The notes beneath the pieces are model-generated. The model worked only from the letters and a program-made list of their open reading frames with translations, was not told the origin of the DNA and searched no databases. Made by a program: the position numbers and the translations under genes. Positions 1 through 7,699 of a stretch of DNA of 64,000 bases are shown in pieces (positions within the stretch are counted from its first letter, which is position 1; every line of letters begins with the position of its first letter). The DNA is from Synechococcus sp. JA-2-3B'a(2-13) (GTDB lineage Bacteria > Cyanobacteriota > Cyanobacteriia > Thermostichales > Thermostichaceae). The stretch covers positions 205,277-269,276 of the forward strand of contig NC_007776.1 in assembly GCF_000013225.1 (NCBI RefSeq), in the 5' to 3' direction.

Positions 1-309
1 GCCTTTGACCACGAAGAGATTTGCCGCTATGCCCGCCGTCGCCTCTGCGCCAAGTTGGAGTACAGCCCGATTGCCTTTGACATTTTGCCCGCCACCTTCA
101 CGCTAGGGGAGGTCTATCAGCTCTACGGCACCGTTTTGGGCGAGGGGTTCTCCGACTACTCCAATTTTCGCGCCCGCCTACTGAAACTGGGTATCTTGCA
201 AGATACCGGCCAGAAAAGTTCCCAAGGAACAGGCAGACCGGCAACCCTCTACCGTTTTGATGCGGCTGCTTTCGAGAAAATCCGTCATAAGCCGATGGTG
301 TTTGTCTGA
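1..309 (+). CDS. NUDIX hydrolase / NrtR-like regulator, C-terminal part (5' end outside window)
   Basis: The reading frame is open from the first base and ends at TGA 307-309, so only about 102 C-terminal residues are present. The segment has the winged-helix look of the C-terminal domain of NrtR-like and ADP-ribose-type NUDIX proteins: an AFDH...Y stretch, then FDILPATFTLGEVYQLY, NFRARLLKLGIL and a terminal RPATLYRF motif. In that family the N-terminal NUDIX fold binds ADP-ribose or a related ligand and the winged helix may bind DNA, usually linked to NAD metabolism. The NUDIX box is off the window edge, so whether this is an enzyme, a regulator or both cannot be told. A TTG at 55 is in frame but is internal. 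Confidence 0.7.
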   Translation, partial: AFDHEEICRYARRRLCAKLEYSPIAFDILPATFTLGEVYQLYGTVLGEGFSDYSNFRARLLKLGILQDTGQKSSQGTGRPATLYRFDAAAFEKIRHKPMVFV

Positions 310-432
310 AGGCCGTCTGAGGGATCCCGGCTCGCCAAGGCCAAGCTGGCCAGATCGGTTGGTATAGATTGGCTTTTATTCAAAGGGAGTTCCATTACAT
401 GACCACCTAGACAAAGGTTTATGCCTTGATCA

Positions 433-542
433 TGGTCATTTCAAGTTAGGCTGAGACACTTCCCAACTACTCCGCGTCGCTTCCACAACTATCCTCAACC
501 CCTCTTCCAATGGAACAGTTTCATTCCTCGTTAAAATGACTA
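433..542. repeat. MITE-like repeat, copy A1
   Basis: The left end reads TGGTCATTTCAAGTTAGG followed by TGAGAC, and the right end reads TTAAAATGACTA. The two ends are imperfect inverted repeats ending in TA. Closely matching copies lie at 26356-26490 and 36114-36233. The interior has no coding capacity. Confidence 0.7.
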
Positions 543-683
543 CAGTCGTTTCAGGTTAGGGTGAGACGCCTAGGCTACTGAGAAAAGCTTTCTAGCCCTT
601 TGCATTATTGCTCCGCAACGCTGACGCGACCAAGGTTTTAGGTGTGGGTGCAGTGTCCTAGTTTGAATCAAAGTGACCATATA
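541..683. repeat. MITE-like repeat, diverged copy A2 in tandem with A1
   Basis: It starts TACAGTCGTTTCAGG and continues to TGAGAC, matching the left end of the family. It ends at AAAGTGACCATATA, matching the right end. The interior carries GCTCCGCAACGCTGACGCGA, which resembles the short dispersed repeat found elsewhere in the window. It abuts copy A1, suggesting insertion of one copy at the TA end of the other. Confidence 0.5.
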
Positions 684-981
684 GGATAGGAGCAGCCTGG
701 TCATGACGCACTCAACTATCCCGGGAACCTTGCCAAGACAAATCTTTTGATGGATGCCGTAGAAGCCTGCTTCAGCACGGCTCAGATGCTTTCGGTGCCG
801 TCCCCAAACTGCCTAGCGCTGCGGTTGGCTGAGCGAAGGTCTCAGGCCGGGATCCCAAGGGACAGTTCCTTTGGCGAACGCTCCGTGTAGTAGCAATGGA
901 ACAGGCTGAGGTCACCAGCAGCCTGGGGGCTGTGCTAAGATCAGAGACCATGACAGGTGTTGTTTCAGGAGTTCTCCAAGC

Positions 982-1323
982 ATGTCTGCAGCAATAGATA
1001 TCGCTGATGCTACCTTTGAGGCAGAGGTGCTGCGCAGCGATATTCCAGTTCTGGTTGATTTTTGGGCACCTTGGTGTGGCCCCTGTCGGATGGTGGCTCC
1101 TGTGGTTCAGGAGATAGCTGAGCAGTATGTTGGCAAAGTTAAGGTTGTAAAAATCAACACCGACGAGAACCCTCAAACTGCCAGCCAGTACGGTATTCGC
1201 AGCATTCCCACCCTGATGTTGTTCAAGGGCGGCCAGAAAGTGGATGTGGTGGTCGGCGCCGTACCCAAGGCAACTCTAACCACGATTTTGGAAAAGCACT
1301 TCGACACACCTGCCGAAGCCTGA
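982..1323 (+). CDS. trxA: Thioredoxin
   Basis: This 113-residue protein is the normal length for a bacterial thioredoxin and has the WCGPC redox motif in [15 protein letters not shown] near residue 33. The cis-proline segment [11 protein letters not shown] near residue 75 is also intact. It reduces protein disulfides in the cytoplasm using electrons from thioredoxin or ferredoxin-thioredoxin reductase. The ATG is preceded by AGGAG at 967-971. A stem-loop follows the stop, consistent with a monocistronic gene. It is a typical m-type-like cyanobacterial thioredoxin, although the exact subtype cannot be fixed without alignment. Confidence 0.95.
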   Translation: MSAAIDIADATFEAEVLRSDIPVLVDFWAPWCGPCRMVAPVVQEIAEQYVGKVKVVKINTDENPQTASQYGIRSIPTLMLFKGGQKVDVVVGAVPKATLTTILEKHFDTPAEA

Positions 1324-1357
1324 GGGCTATGCCTTGGGTGTTTCAGAATGTAACTTT

Positions 1358-1378
1358 TGGGTTCTGGATTAGAACCCA
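1358..1378 (+). terminator. Stem-loop after trxA
   Basis: An eight-base perfect stem, TGGGTTCT (1358-1365) and AGAACCCA (1371-1378), encloses a five-base loop. It lies 35 bases past the trxA stop. There is only a weak T run afterwards (ATTTTG), so it may be a weak terminator or an RNA-stabilising hairpin. Confidence 0.45.
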
Positions 1379-1437
1379 GCTGCCATTTTGTGCCGAGAAC
1401 TGATTAAAGTAATTCCAGAGAACTTTAGGATCCCAGC

Positions 1438-2508
1438 TTGACCGATTCCGTTTCTTCCCTTCTGCAAGAAGTTTTTTCCAACGCTGAGACCCGCCTAAAG
1501 CAGTTGGAGTATCATCCCAACCGGACGGCCTGGCTGCGTATTTTGCAGTCGCTGCAGCGCATGGGATCCCTGGAGCTGAGCCGTTTAGATGCCAAGATCT
1601 TGGCGGCTACTCTTGAGGATCTGGAGCAGGGGTTTGCCGCCTTCCAAAACTATGCCCACCAACGCAAGATCACCGTTTTCGGGTCGGCACGACTGGGGCC
1701 AGAAAGTCCCGAATATCGCCAGGCCCAGTTGTTCGCCTACTGCATCAGTCAACGGGGATTCATGGTCATGACGGGGGGCGGCGGGGGCATTATGGAAGCC
1801 GGCAACCGAGGGGCAGGGCTGGAAAACTCTTTTGGGCTCAATATCCAGCTTCCCTTTGAGCAAATGGCCAATCCCGTTATTGCTGCCAGCGATCGGGTCA
1901 TCAACTTCAAGTATTTCTTTTCGCGCAAGCTCTTTTTTGTTAAAGAAACCGACGCGCTGGTGCTTTTTCCCGGCGGTTTCGGCACTCAGGATGAAGCCTT
2001 TGAATGCCTAACCCTGATGCAAACCGGCAAAACCAAGCTCATGCCCTTGGTGCTGGTGGACAGAACAGGTGGCTGCTACTGGAAAGAATGGGACGAATAC
2101 GTGCGGGAGCACCTGCTTGGTCGCGGCTTGATCAGCCCAGAAGATCTCTTCCTCTACACCCTAACCGACGATGTGGGAGATGCCTGTCAGCAGATTGTCG
2201 ATTTTTATCGCGTCTTTCACAGCAATCGCTACGTGCGAGAGCTCCTGGTTTTGCGCTTGAACACCAGACTCTCACTGGAAGCCCTAGACATCTTAAACGA
2301 AGAGTTTGCCGATATTCTCGATTCGGGCCGGATCGAGCAAACTGGGGCCTTGCCGGAGGAAGCCGAGGAAGATATTGCCCATCTGCCACGGCTGGTGATG
2401 CACTTCAACCAGCGCAACTTCGGACGGCTATGGCAAATGGTGCGCCGGATCAACAAGCTTCACCCGGAACAGCCGGATCCTCTGCAAATGCGCCCTGAAC
2501 AAAAGTAG
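1438..2508 (+). CDS. LOG-family protein (Rossmann-fold, lysine-decarboxylase-like)
   Basis: The 356-residue protein has the LOG family core: a Rossmann-like start ITVFGSAR near residue 79, GGGGGIMEAGNRGA around residue 115, and the nucleotide-monophosphate motif PGGFGTQDE near residue 178. Characterised LOG enzymes release the cytokinin base from riboside monophosphates. Longer bacterial members act on other nucleotide monophosphates or are unassigned, and this one has an extra N-terminal helical segment and a C-terminal extension of about 90 residues. The start is TTG at 1438, since no upstream ATG is in frame before stops. The family is secure but the substrate is not. Confidence 0.85.
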   Translation: MTDSVSSLLQEVFSNAETRLKQLEYHPNRTAWLRILQSLQRMGSLELSRLDAKILAATLEDLEQGFAAFQNYAHQRKITVFGSARLGPESPEYRQAQLFAYCISQRGFMVMTGGGGGIMEAGNRGAGLENSFGLNIQLPFEQMANPVIAASDRVINFKYFFSRKLFFVKETDALVLFPGGFGTQDEAFECLTLMQTGKTKLMPLVLVDRTGGCYWKEWDEYVREHLLGRGLISPEDLFLYTLTDDVGDACQQIVDFYRVFHSNRYVRELLVLRLNTRLSLEALDILNEEFADILDSGRIEQTGALPEEAEEDIAHLPRLVMHFNQRNFGRLWQMVRRINKLHPEQPDPLQMRPEQK

Positions 2509-2570
2509 ATGTATCAGCGCTCTCAGAACCATCCAAGAACCAGCAGCCAATTGTTTTGGTGGTGCTCCCA

Positions 2571-3272
2571 ATGGGCCGGTTGTTTGTCAAAATCTGCGGC
2601 ATCACCCGTCAGGATCAGGCGGAGGCCATCGCCGCGCTGGGGGTGAGTGCCCTTGGGTTCATCGCGGTGCCCAATACCCCCCGCTATTTGCCCCTCTCGG
2701 AAATGGCTCGTTGGGTGGGATCCCTGCCCGGCCCTGTGGAAAAGGTGGGGGTCTTCCTGGATCAGGATCCCCGCGCCATCGCCGCCTGGGTGGAAACGGT
2801 GGGCCTCACGGCTGTCCAGTTGCATGGCCAAGAATCCCCGCAGGATTGTCAGCAATTGGGGGAATGGCTTCCCGGGATCCGCCGCATCAAGGCCCTGCGC
2901 GTCCGCCAGCCGCAAGATCTGGAAGTGGCCAATCTCTACCGAGACTGTGTGGAGATGCTGCTTTTGGATGCTTATCACCCCCAACAGGCGGGGGGAACGG
3001 GGCGAACCCTGAATTGGCCAGAACTTGCTCGCCTTTCGCGTGAGCGGGCTCTGCCCTTGCCTTGGCTACTGGCCGGTGGTCTGAACCCGGACAATGTTCT
3101 GCAGGCGCTCAGCCACCTGCAGCCAAGCGGCATCGACCTCTCCAGTGGTGTGGAACGTCGGCCAGGCGATAAAGACATCGACAAAGTCCGGCACCTGCTG
3201 CAGCAGCTTGGCTCCCAAGGGTGGGAGATTGCTCCTACTCTGCCGCCGATAACGCCAAGCGCAACGGGATGA
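2571..3272 (+). CDS. trpF: Phosphoribosylanthranilate isomerase
   Basis: This enzyme converts N-(5-phosphoribosyl)anthranilate to CdRP in tryptophan synthesis. The protein begins with the family signature MGRLFVKICGITRQDQA, including the catalytic Cys. It continues with GFIAVPNTPRY, the catalytic Asp region GVFLDQDP, LLLDAY, LAGGLNPDNV and the phosphate-binding C-terminal end GIDLSSGVE. Length is about 233 residues, usual for TrpF. I chose the ATG at 2571 because it puts the VKICGIT strand a few residues from the N terminus. An in-frame TTG at 2556 would add five residues. No other trp gene is nearby, as is common in cyanobacteria. Confidence 0.93.
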   Translation: MGRLFVKICGITRQDQAEAIAALGVSALGFIAVPNTPRYLPLSEMARWVGSLPGPVEKVGVFLDQDPRAIAAWVETVGLTAVQLHGQESPQDCQQLGEWLPGIRRIKALRVRQPQDLEVANLYRDCVEMLLLDAYHPQQAGGTGRTLNWPELARLSRERALPLPWLLAGGLNPDNVLQALSHLQPSGIDLSSGVERRPGDKDIDKVRHLLQQLGSQGWEIAPTLPPITPSATG

Positions 3273-3288
3273 TCATTTGGCTGGGTTC

Positions 3289-4161
3289 CTACTGCAGCGA
3301 CTGAATATCCAACCCCGGCTCGAACATCAGCTCTTTCACTTCCCCAAATCGGCCCATCACTCCAAGCTCCCGGTCGTTAAAGGTCACCAACACACCGCCC
3401 GCATTGCCGGTACGCAACACGATTGACTGCTCCGCTTCCCAATTCAACTCGGCCCCTGGCTGTAAGGTGGCCTCAAAAACCGTTTGCCCATCGGCGATGA
3501 CCCGCAACCAGGAAGGGCGCTCCACAACGCGAATATCCAGACGCACCGGCTTGCGCCCCGCCCCCCCTGAGTGAGCATCCAAGACCTCGGGGAAGACGCC
3601 CTGAATGCGCGTCCATTGGTCGAGGGTGGGAAACAGTTGGCGGGCCGTGGGCTGAACTGCCGACAGAGTGGGATCCGGGGAGTTGGCAGCAGGCGGTTGC
3701 TGGCCGGATCCCTCCCGACTGACCGTTGACAGGCTCACCAGCCAACGCCCAAAGGGATTGCCTGTGCCTTCCAAAAGAGCCGACAATCCCCCCACCGTCA
3801 GCACAATCAGCACCACATAAGCGGCCCAAAGGTGGAGAGGACGCAGGGCAAAGGTAGGTTGCTGGCCGACAACGGCAAGAGGAGCTGGCGCGTGGGGCGT
3901 TTTGGCCGATAAAAGCGGAGAAGCACGCCGAGAGAGGGTTTCGCCATCCAACCCCAAATAGTCGGCATAGCGCTTGAGAAACCCTTGCACATACACCGGC
4001 TCCGGTAACCGGCTCAAGTCAGCTTCCTCCAGCGCCTGCAGATATTGGCAGCGAATGAAGGTATCGTTAGCTACTTCTGTCAACGTCAGTCCCCGTGCCT
4101 CCCGTGTTTGCCGCAACAGGGATCCCAGGGCTTCTAAAGAGTGTGCTGGCTCTTGCATCAT
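3289..4161 (-). CDS. RodZ-like protein: HTH, one membrane segment, C-terminal DUF4115
   Basis: The protein starts with a Cro/C1-type helix-turn-helix at residues 10-75 (LGSLLRQTREARGLTLTEVA, then YVQGFLKRYADYLGLD). A proline-rich spacer follows, then a single hydrophobic segment at about 112-133. A C-terminal beta domain contains the DUF4115-like stretch SWLRVIADGQTVFEATLQPG. This is the RodZ layout, in which the cytoplasmic HTH contacts MreB and the C-terminal part lies outside the membrane, so a role in cell shape is likely. It converges on trpF with a 16-base gap. Length 290 fits the family. Confidence 0.85.
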   Translation of the reverse strand: MMQEPAHSLEALGSLLRQTREARGLTLTEVANDTFIRCQYLQALEEADLSRLPEPVYVQGFLKRYADYLGLDGETLSRRASPLLSAKTPHAPAPLAVVGQQPTFALRPLHLWAAYVVLIVLTVGGLSALLEGTGNPFGRWLVSLSTVSREGSGQQPPAANSPDPTLSAVQPTARQLFPTLDQWTRIQGVFPEVLDAHSGGAGRKPVRLDIRVVERPSWLRVIADGQTVFEATLQPGAELNWEAEQSIVLRTGNAGGVLVTFNDRELGVMGRFGEVKELMFEPGLDIQSLQ

Positions 4162-4226
4162 TTGGCCACCTGCGGAAGAAAGGAGGCTACTGTGAGAGTT
4201 TGCACTCAGTTAGAGGCTCTGACGAG

Positions 4227-5051
4227 CTAATCGCGTGAGCGGGCCGGAGGCCTTAGAGGGCGCTTCCCGAGCGAGGATGAGCTGCTGTGCCCGGTGAGAG
4301 GGGCCAGCAAAGCTTGGAGCTCATGGGGATCCAACTGGCGGAACTGGCCTGCTTTCAGGTTGCCCAAGCCCAGTGGGCCAATGGCCTCCCGATGTAAGCT
4401 GAGCACCGGATGCCCAAGACGCTCCGCCACCCGCCGAATTTGCCGGTTGCGTCCCTCAAACAACACCACCCTCAGCCAGGAGCAATTGGGATGCTCCCTT
4501 TGCCGGAAATCCGGGGCAGGACAAAACTCCACCTCCGCCGGCAGAGTGGTGTACCCCTCTAAGTCTACTCCGTCTCGCCAATGTTGCAGAGTGGCCTGAC
4601 TCGGATGCCCTTGTACCTGTACCCGGTAGGTTTTGGGCAGATGATAGCGCGGATGGGTCAGCTTCAAGGTCAAGTCGCCATCATTGGTGAGCAGCAAAGC
4701 GCCACTGCTGTCCGCATCCAGCCGGCCCACCGGGTAGAGGCGGGTTTGCCGTTTCCAAGATGGGGGGAGCAGATCCAGCACCGTCTTGCGTCCCCAAGGA
4801 TCTGCACAGGTTGACAAAACCCCCACTGGCTTGTGCAGGAGCAAAACATAGCGCGCCGGATCCTTGGCCAAAGGGATCACTTGCCCATTCACCTCGATGC
4901 AATCCCGCTCTGGGTCGGCTTTGGAGCCCAGCTCAGTGACCACCTTCCCATTGACCCGAACGCGCCCGGCCAGGATCCAGGCTTCCACCTGGCGACGCGA
5001 GGCCAATCCCTGCTGAGCCAAGAGCTTCTGTAGCCGTTGGGGTTCTGCCAT
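4227..5051 (-). CDS. Pseudouridine synthase, RsuA/RluB type
   Basis: An N-terminal S4 RNA-binding domain (RLQKLLAQQGLASRRQVEAW) is followed by the RsuA/RluB/RluE/RluF catalytic core. The catalytic Asp lies in VGRLDADSSGALLLTNDG at about residue 110. HPRYHLPKTYRVQVQG and GRNRQIRRVAERLGHPV are also present. It isomerises a uridine in 16S or 23S rRNA, and RluB-like action on 23S rRNA is the best guess. The last residues (PLRPPARSRD) are encoded by a short dispersed repeat at 4229-4255, so the natural C terminus has probably been replaced or extended. Confidence 0.88.
   Translation of the reverse strand: MAEPQRLQKLLAQQGLASRRQVEAWILAGRVRVNGKVVTELGSKADPERDCIEVNGQVIPLAKDPARYVLLLHKPVGVLSTCADPWGRKTVLDLLPPSWKRQTRLYPVGRLDADSSGALLLTNDGDLTLKLTHPRYHLPKTYRVQVQGHPSQATLQHWRDGVDLEGYTTLPAEVEFCPAPDFRQREHPNCSWLRVVLFEGRNRQIRRVAERLGHPVLSLHREAIGPLGLGNLKAGQFRQLDPHELQALLAPLTGHSSSSSLGKRPLRPPARSRD
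4229..4255. repeat. Short dispersed repeat forming the 3' end of the rluB-like gene
   Basis: The unit reads AATCGCGTGAGCGGGCCGGA then GGCCTTA. It matches the window-wide family of 24-27 bp repeats (compare 5924-5947, 6631-6654, 58133-58159). Here it supplies the last codons and stop of the minus-strand gene. Confidence 0.65.
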
Positions 5052-5148
5052 GGGGATTTGAACAGCAAAAGCAGCAACCGAAGCTGGGGGTGCTAGGTCG
5101 TGTTGATCTTATGTTAGGATAGAGGGAATAATTTATAGAGGAAAGAGG

Positions 5149-5526
5149 ATGAAGTTGGTTTTTTTAGATGAAAACAAATGGCAGAAGATATTGGCTTTTT
5201 TACAGACAGAAGAGAGAGTTAACATTGGGAAAGAAGCAAACTGCAAGCAGTTTATTGAAGCAGTTCTTTGGATAGCCCGTTCCGGTGCTCCTTGGCGCTA
5301 CCTCCCAGAAGGATATGGCAAATGGTACACCATCTATCAAAGATTCCACCGGTGGAGTCGTTTTGGAGTGTGGGAACGGATGTTCAAGTATTTTATTGAC
5401 GACCCTGATTTAGAGCATCTCATTATTGATTCAACCATGGTTCGAGCGCACTCCTGTGCTGCCGGAAAAAAGGGGAGCAAGCTTTGGGGAGAAGCCGAGG
5501 CGGATACAGCACCAAGATTCATGTGA
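5149..5526 (+). CDS. IS5-family transposase, OrfA (N-terminal half)
   Basis: This 125-residue frame encodes the DUF4096-like N-terminal half of an IS5 transposase: a helical region with FIEAVLWIARSGAPWRYLPE, then YQRFHRWSRFGVWERM. The first catalytic Asp is in HLIIDSTMVRAH at about residue 95. It ends with a short out-of-frame tail after the slippery site at 5466-5472. Full activity needs the fused OrfA-OrfB product. Only one residue near the C terminus differs from copy 2 (Ala versus Gly). Confidence 0.9.
   Translation: MKLVFLDENKWQKILAFLQTEERVNIGKEANCKQFIEAVLWIARSGAPWRYLPEGYGKWYTIYQRFHRWSRFGVWERMFKYFIDDPDLEHLIIDSTMVRAHSCAAGKKGSKLWGEAEADTAPRFM
5466..5472 (+). promoter_or_regulatory. -1 ribosomal frameshift heptamer in IS5 copy 1
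   Basis: The heptamer A AAA AAG sits in the OrfA frame (GGA AAA AAG). After a -1 slip, reading continues as GGG GAG CAA GCT TTG, giving KKGEQALGRSRGGYSTKIHV. This joins the OrfA and OrfB halves exactly as expected for IS5 transposases. Confidence 0.8.
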
Positions 5527-5891
5527 GTGTAGATGGGTTGGGAAATCCGCTGGAATTGAGAATAACTGGCGGAGAAAAGAGCGATATTACTCAAGGGGAA
5601 GAATTGATAGAGGGCTGGCAGAGAAAGGATACCAAAGTAATTGGGGATAAAGGATATGATGCGGATAAGTTGATTGAGAAGATAGGGGAAGCTCAAGCGG
5701 TTATTCCGCCTAAAAGGAATAGAAAGACGCAGCGGCATTATGACAAGCATCTGTATAAAGAGAGGCATTTAATCGAATGCTTTTTTCATAAGTTAAAGCA
5801 GTACCGGCATCTATTTTCTCGTTTTGACAAATTGGCCAGGAACTTCTTGAGTTTTCTCTATCTCGTCAGTGCTCTCTTTTGGCTCAAATGA
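5484..5891 (+). CDS. IS5-family transposase, OrfB (catalytic C-terminal half)
   Basis: This frame carries the rest of the DDE domain: LGRSRGGYSTKIHVSVDGLG, the second catalytic Asp in VIGDKGYDADKLI, and the catalytic Glu in HLIECFFHKLKQYR. The nominal TTG at 5484 is probably not used. The product is most likely made only as an OrfA-OrfB fusion by -1 frameshifting at 5466-5472. The fused protein would be about 247 residues, the normal size for the group. Confidence 0.9.
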   Translation: MGRSRGGYSTKIHVSVDGLGNPLELRITGGEKSDITQGEELIEGWQRKDTKVIGDKGYDADKLIEKIGEAQAVIPPKRNRKTQRHYDKHLYKERHLIECFFHKLKQYRHLFSRFDKLARNFLSFLYLVSALFWLK

Positions 5892-5905
5892 AAGATCAAC
5901 ACAAC

Positions 5906-6439
5906 CTAGGCGGCAGAGCCTGGGGCCTCCGGCCCGCTTACGTGAACGGGGTTGGAGAGCCGGTCGGACAAATCATCAGAATTGGAGGGCAACAGCAGCA
6001 TCTCCGACTGAGACTCTGAGTTTCCTCCTAGAGAATAGCTGAGGCCACAGTCGAACTCTTCTGCCAGCCGACAGACTTCCTTGAGATCTCCCACCGACCA
6101 AATGCTCCAACTGCTGCGAATTTGGTTATCCACCCACACTTCCACGCGGTTGCCTTCGATGTGAAGGATGCGCTTGGGCTGGGCTTCTGAAGGGCAGCCT
6201 GCAGGCTCGGCCAAGACCTCCGGCCCGCTCACGCGAAGGGAAGATTTTTGCCTCAAGGCCCCCAGAGCCGCCATGAGCTGCGGCAGAGCCAGCAAAAGGT
6301 GCTGAGTGGCCTGTTGGGGTTGCCCTTTCAAGCAGGAAACCAAAGCTTCGGCAACACTCTGGTTTAGGGCCTGCAGAGCTTGGAGTGGAGTAGCACCCCC
6401 TAGAGAGGGATCCGGTTGCAGTGGGCTTTGAACATCCAT
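5906..6439 (-). CDS. Unrecognised cyanobacterial protein with two repeat-encoded peptides
   Basis: I do not recognise this 177-residue protein. It has an Ala/Leu/Gln-rich helical N-terminal half (residues 20-70) and a compact segment RILHIEGNRVEVWVDNQIRS followed by SWSIWSVGDLKEVCRLAEEF. Two short dispersed repeats are translated in frame: LRVSGPEVL near residue 68 (6213-6237) and VHVSGPEAPG at the C terminus (5924-5947). Its TAG stop is part of the CTAG target duplicate of the neighbouring IS. ATG is at 6437-6439. The conserved-looking core suggests a real gene, but the function is unknown. Confidence 0.6.
   Translation of the reverse strand: MDVQSPLQPDPSLGGATPLQALQALNQSVAEALVSCLKGQPQQATQHLLLALPQLMAALGALRQKSSLRVSGPEVLAEPAGCPSEAQPKRILHIEGNRVEVWVDNQIRSSWSIWSVGDLKEVCRLAEEFDCGLSYSLGGNSESQSEMLLLPSNSDDLSDRLSNPVHVSGPEAPGSAA
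5924..5947. repeat. Short dispersed repeat inside a coding region
   Basis: The unit begins GGCCTCCGGCCCGCTTACGT and ends GAAC. It is almost identical to 6631-6654 (one base different) and is read in frame as VSGPEA on the minus strand. Confidence 0.75.
6213..6237. repeat. Short dispersed repeat inside the same gene
   Basis: The unit begins AAGACCTCCGGCCCGCTCAC and ends GCGAA. It encodes RVSGPEVL in frame in the minus-strand protein at 5906-6439. Confidence 0.7.
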
Positions 6440-6630
6440 GAAAAGGCAGGAAAGGCATGGACAGCAACCTTACAGCCCTTTCGCAGGTTGACCACAACAA
6501 CGCCGCTGCCCTTTGGAGCAGAGCGCTCTGGTTTGCGCAAGTGTGCCGCAGACATTGAGTCCTGTACAGATGGATGACCAGAAGAAGGGCTGTATGGCTC
6601 CCTTAAGCCTAACAAATCCAAGAACTTCAG

Positions 6631-6654
6631 GGCCTCCGGCCCGCTTACGCGAAC
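6631..6654. repeat. Short dispersed repeat in the gap between an orphan gene and rbfA
   Basis: The unit begins GGCCTCCGGCCCGCTTACGC and ends GAAC. It lies in the roughly 300-base stretch 6440-6735, where I see no convincing gene. Confidence 0.7.
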
Positions 6655-6735
6655 GTCAAAAACTTTTCTTGGATGTTGTCCGCATTGCTGCAAAGCAAAG
6701 GCCTCTCTATCTGGTCTGCTTAGCCATCGGTGCAA

Positions 6736-7170
6736 TTATTCACCGCCCGATGGGTTTTCTTCGCCCTCGGCGGTGTTCTCTAGCGGTTCCTCAACCCCAG
6801 TCTGGGCCTTGGCCTCAAAGGTCGGTCTCAGTTGGTTAAGCAGAGCCAAAACGCGGGATCCCCGCTCCAAAGAGCGATCCTGCAAAAACACCACCGTTGG
6901 CACCCGTCGCAGGCTGAGGCGCTGGCCGATTTCCCGCCGCACAAAGGGTGTGGCCGCTGCTAGCCCTTCCATAGCTTGGTGTTGAGCTGTCTCATCCCCA
7001 TAAATGCTGACGAAGATGCGGGCGTTTTGCAGGTCATTGGAAACCTCGACATCCACAATGCTGACCATCCCTGCCCCAACCCGGTCATCTTTGATCTCCG
7101 AGAGCAGGATTTGGCTGACCTCTCGTTTGATCAGCTCTGCTACCCGTGCCACCCGTCGCGCTGTCGCCAT
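6736..7170 (-). CDS. rbfA: Ribosome-binding factor A
   Basis: RbfA binds the 30S precursor and helps 16S rRNA 5'-end maturation and cold adaptation. The 144-residue protein has the KH-like family pattern: [19 protein letters not shown], then [40 protein letters not shown] and [17 protein letters not shown]. The C-terminal 30 residues are acidic and probably disordered. The gene seems to stand alone here. Confidence 0.95.
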   Translation of the reverse strand: MATARRVARVAELIKREVSQILLSEIKDDRVGAGMVSIVDVEVSNDLQNARIFVSIYGDETAQHQAMEGLAAATPFVRREIGQRLSLRRVPTVVFLQDRSLERGSRVLALLNQLRPTFEAKAQTGVEEPLENTAEGEENPSGGE

Positions 7171-7361
7171 TTTTGGATACCTAGGCTAACATCATCCGCA
7201 AGCCTGCTCTGGCTGGTGTGGAGCTCAGCCCTTGCCGGCTCGATCCCAAGAACAGTAGCCAATGCTACGAGCATCTCTTCCTTCCACCTTTATCCTGAGT
7301 CCATGTCCATCTTGCCTTGAGTATGAATACCTAAAGCCATCGATGGATGGATGGAGACGTG

Positions 7362-7577
7362 ATGATCAAGACGCCAGAGGCGCTGCGGCGCTCCATTGAG
7401 CAGTTCATGCTGAATGTGACGGAGCCGCTTGACCCGTTGCTTTCCCTGAAGCTGACTCAGCTGGTGGTGATGTTGGGGGATACAGCTTACGCGATGGGAT
7501 ACAGCGATGGCCAGCAAAAGCCAGAGGAGCGCTGCCGCTATTGTCCCAGTCGGGTGTTCGACAGTCTAGAGCTTTGA
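7362..7577 (+). CDS. Small conserved-looking protein of unknown function
   Basis: The 71-residue product starts MIKTPEALRRSIEQFMLNVT and contains a likely helical pair (PLDPLLSLKLTQLVVMLGDT, AYAMGYSDGQQ). It ends with a CRYCPSRVF segment with two cysteines. The ATG at 7362 is well placed behind GGAG at 7353-7356, which favours it over the in-frame ATG at 7347. I cannot assign a family. The strong ribosome-binding site and clean composition make it more likely real than not. Confidence 0.55.
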   Translation: MIKTPEALRRSIEQFMLNVTEPLDPLLSLKLTQLVVMLGDTAYAMGYSDGQQKPEERCRYCPSRVFDSLEL

Positions 7578-7699
7578 TAGGGTTCTTCAAGGTTCTTTAG
7601 AATGTAGCTTCTGGCCGCCCCGGCTCCCAGCCTTGGGGGGAGTGAGTTGAAAGGGACGGTGGCAACCAGCCAAGATGGGATCCCATTGCTTGGCAGCCT

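Larger units (their letters stand above)
310..981. other. Intergenic region with two MITE-like repeats and a repeat-like patch
   Basis: I see no credible gene here. The region holds a MITE-like repeat at 433-542, a second more diverged copy directly behind it at 541-683, and further palindromic repeat fragments around 780-890 (for example GGCGAACGCTCCGTG near 872). The last 60 bases should carry the thioredoxin promoter, but I cannot assign -35/-10 boxes with confidence. Confidence 0.5.
5097..5905 (+). mobile_element. IS5-family insertion sequence, copy 1 (809 bp)
   Basis: Inverted ends GTCGTGTTGATCTT and AAGATCAACACAAC differ by one base and bound an 809-bp element. It is flanked on both sides by CTAG (5093-5096 and 5906-5909), the likely target duplication. 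It carries two overlapping frames for a DDE transposase joined by a -1 frameshift, as in the IS427/IS1031-type groups of IS5. A near-identical copy of the same length lies in inverse orientation at 9164-9972. The right-hand CTAG contains the TAG stop of the neighbouring minus-strand gene. Confidence 0.93.

Noticed and set aside
6400-6735. A 111-codon minus-strand frame upstream of the orphan protein
   Set aside because: It overlaps the start of the neighbouring gene, consists largely of a short repeat and low-quality sequence, and lacks a ribosome-binding site.
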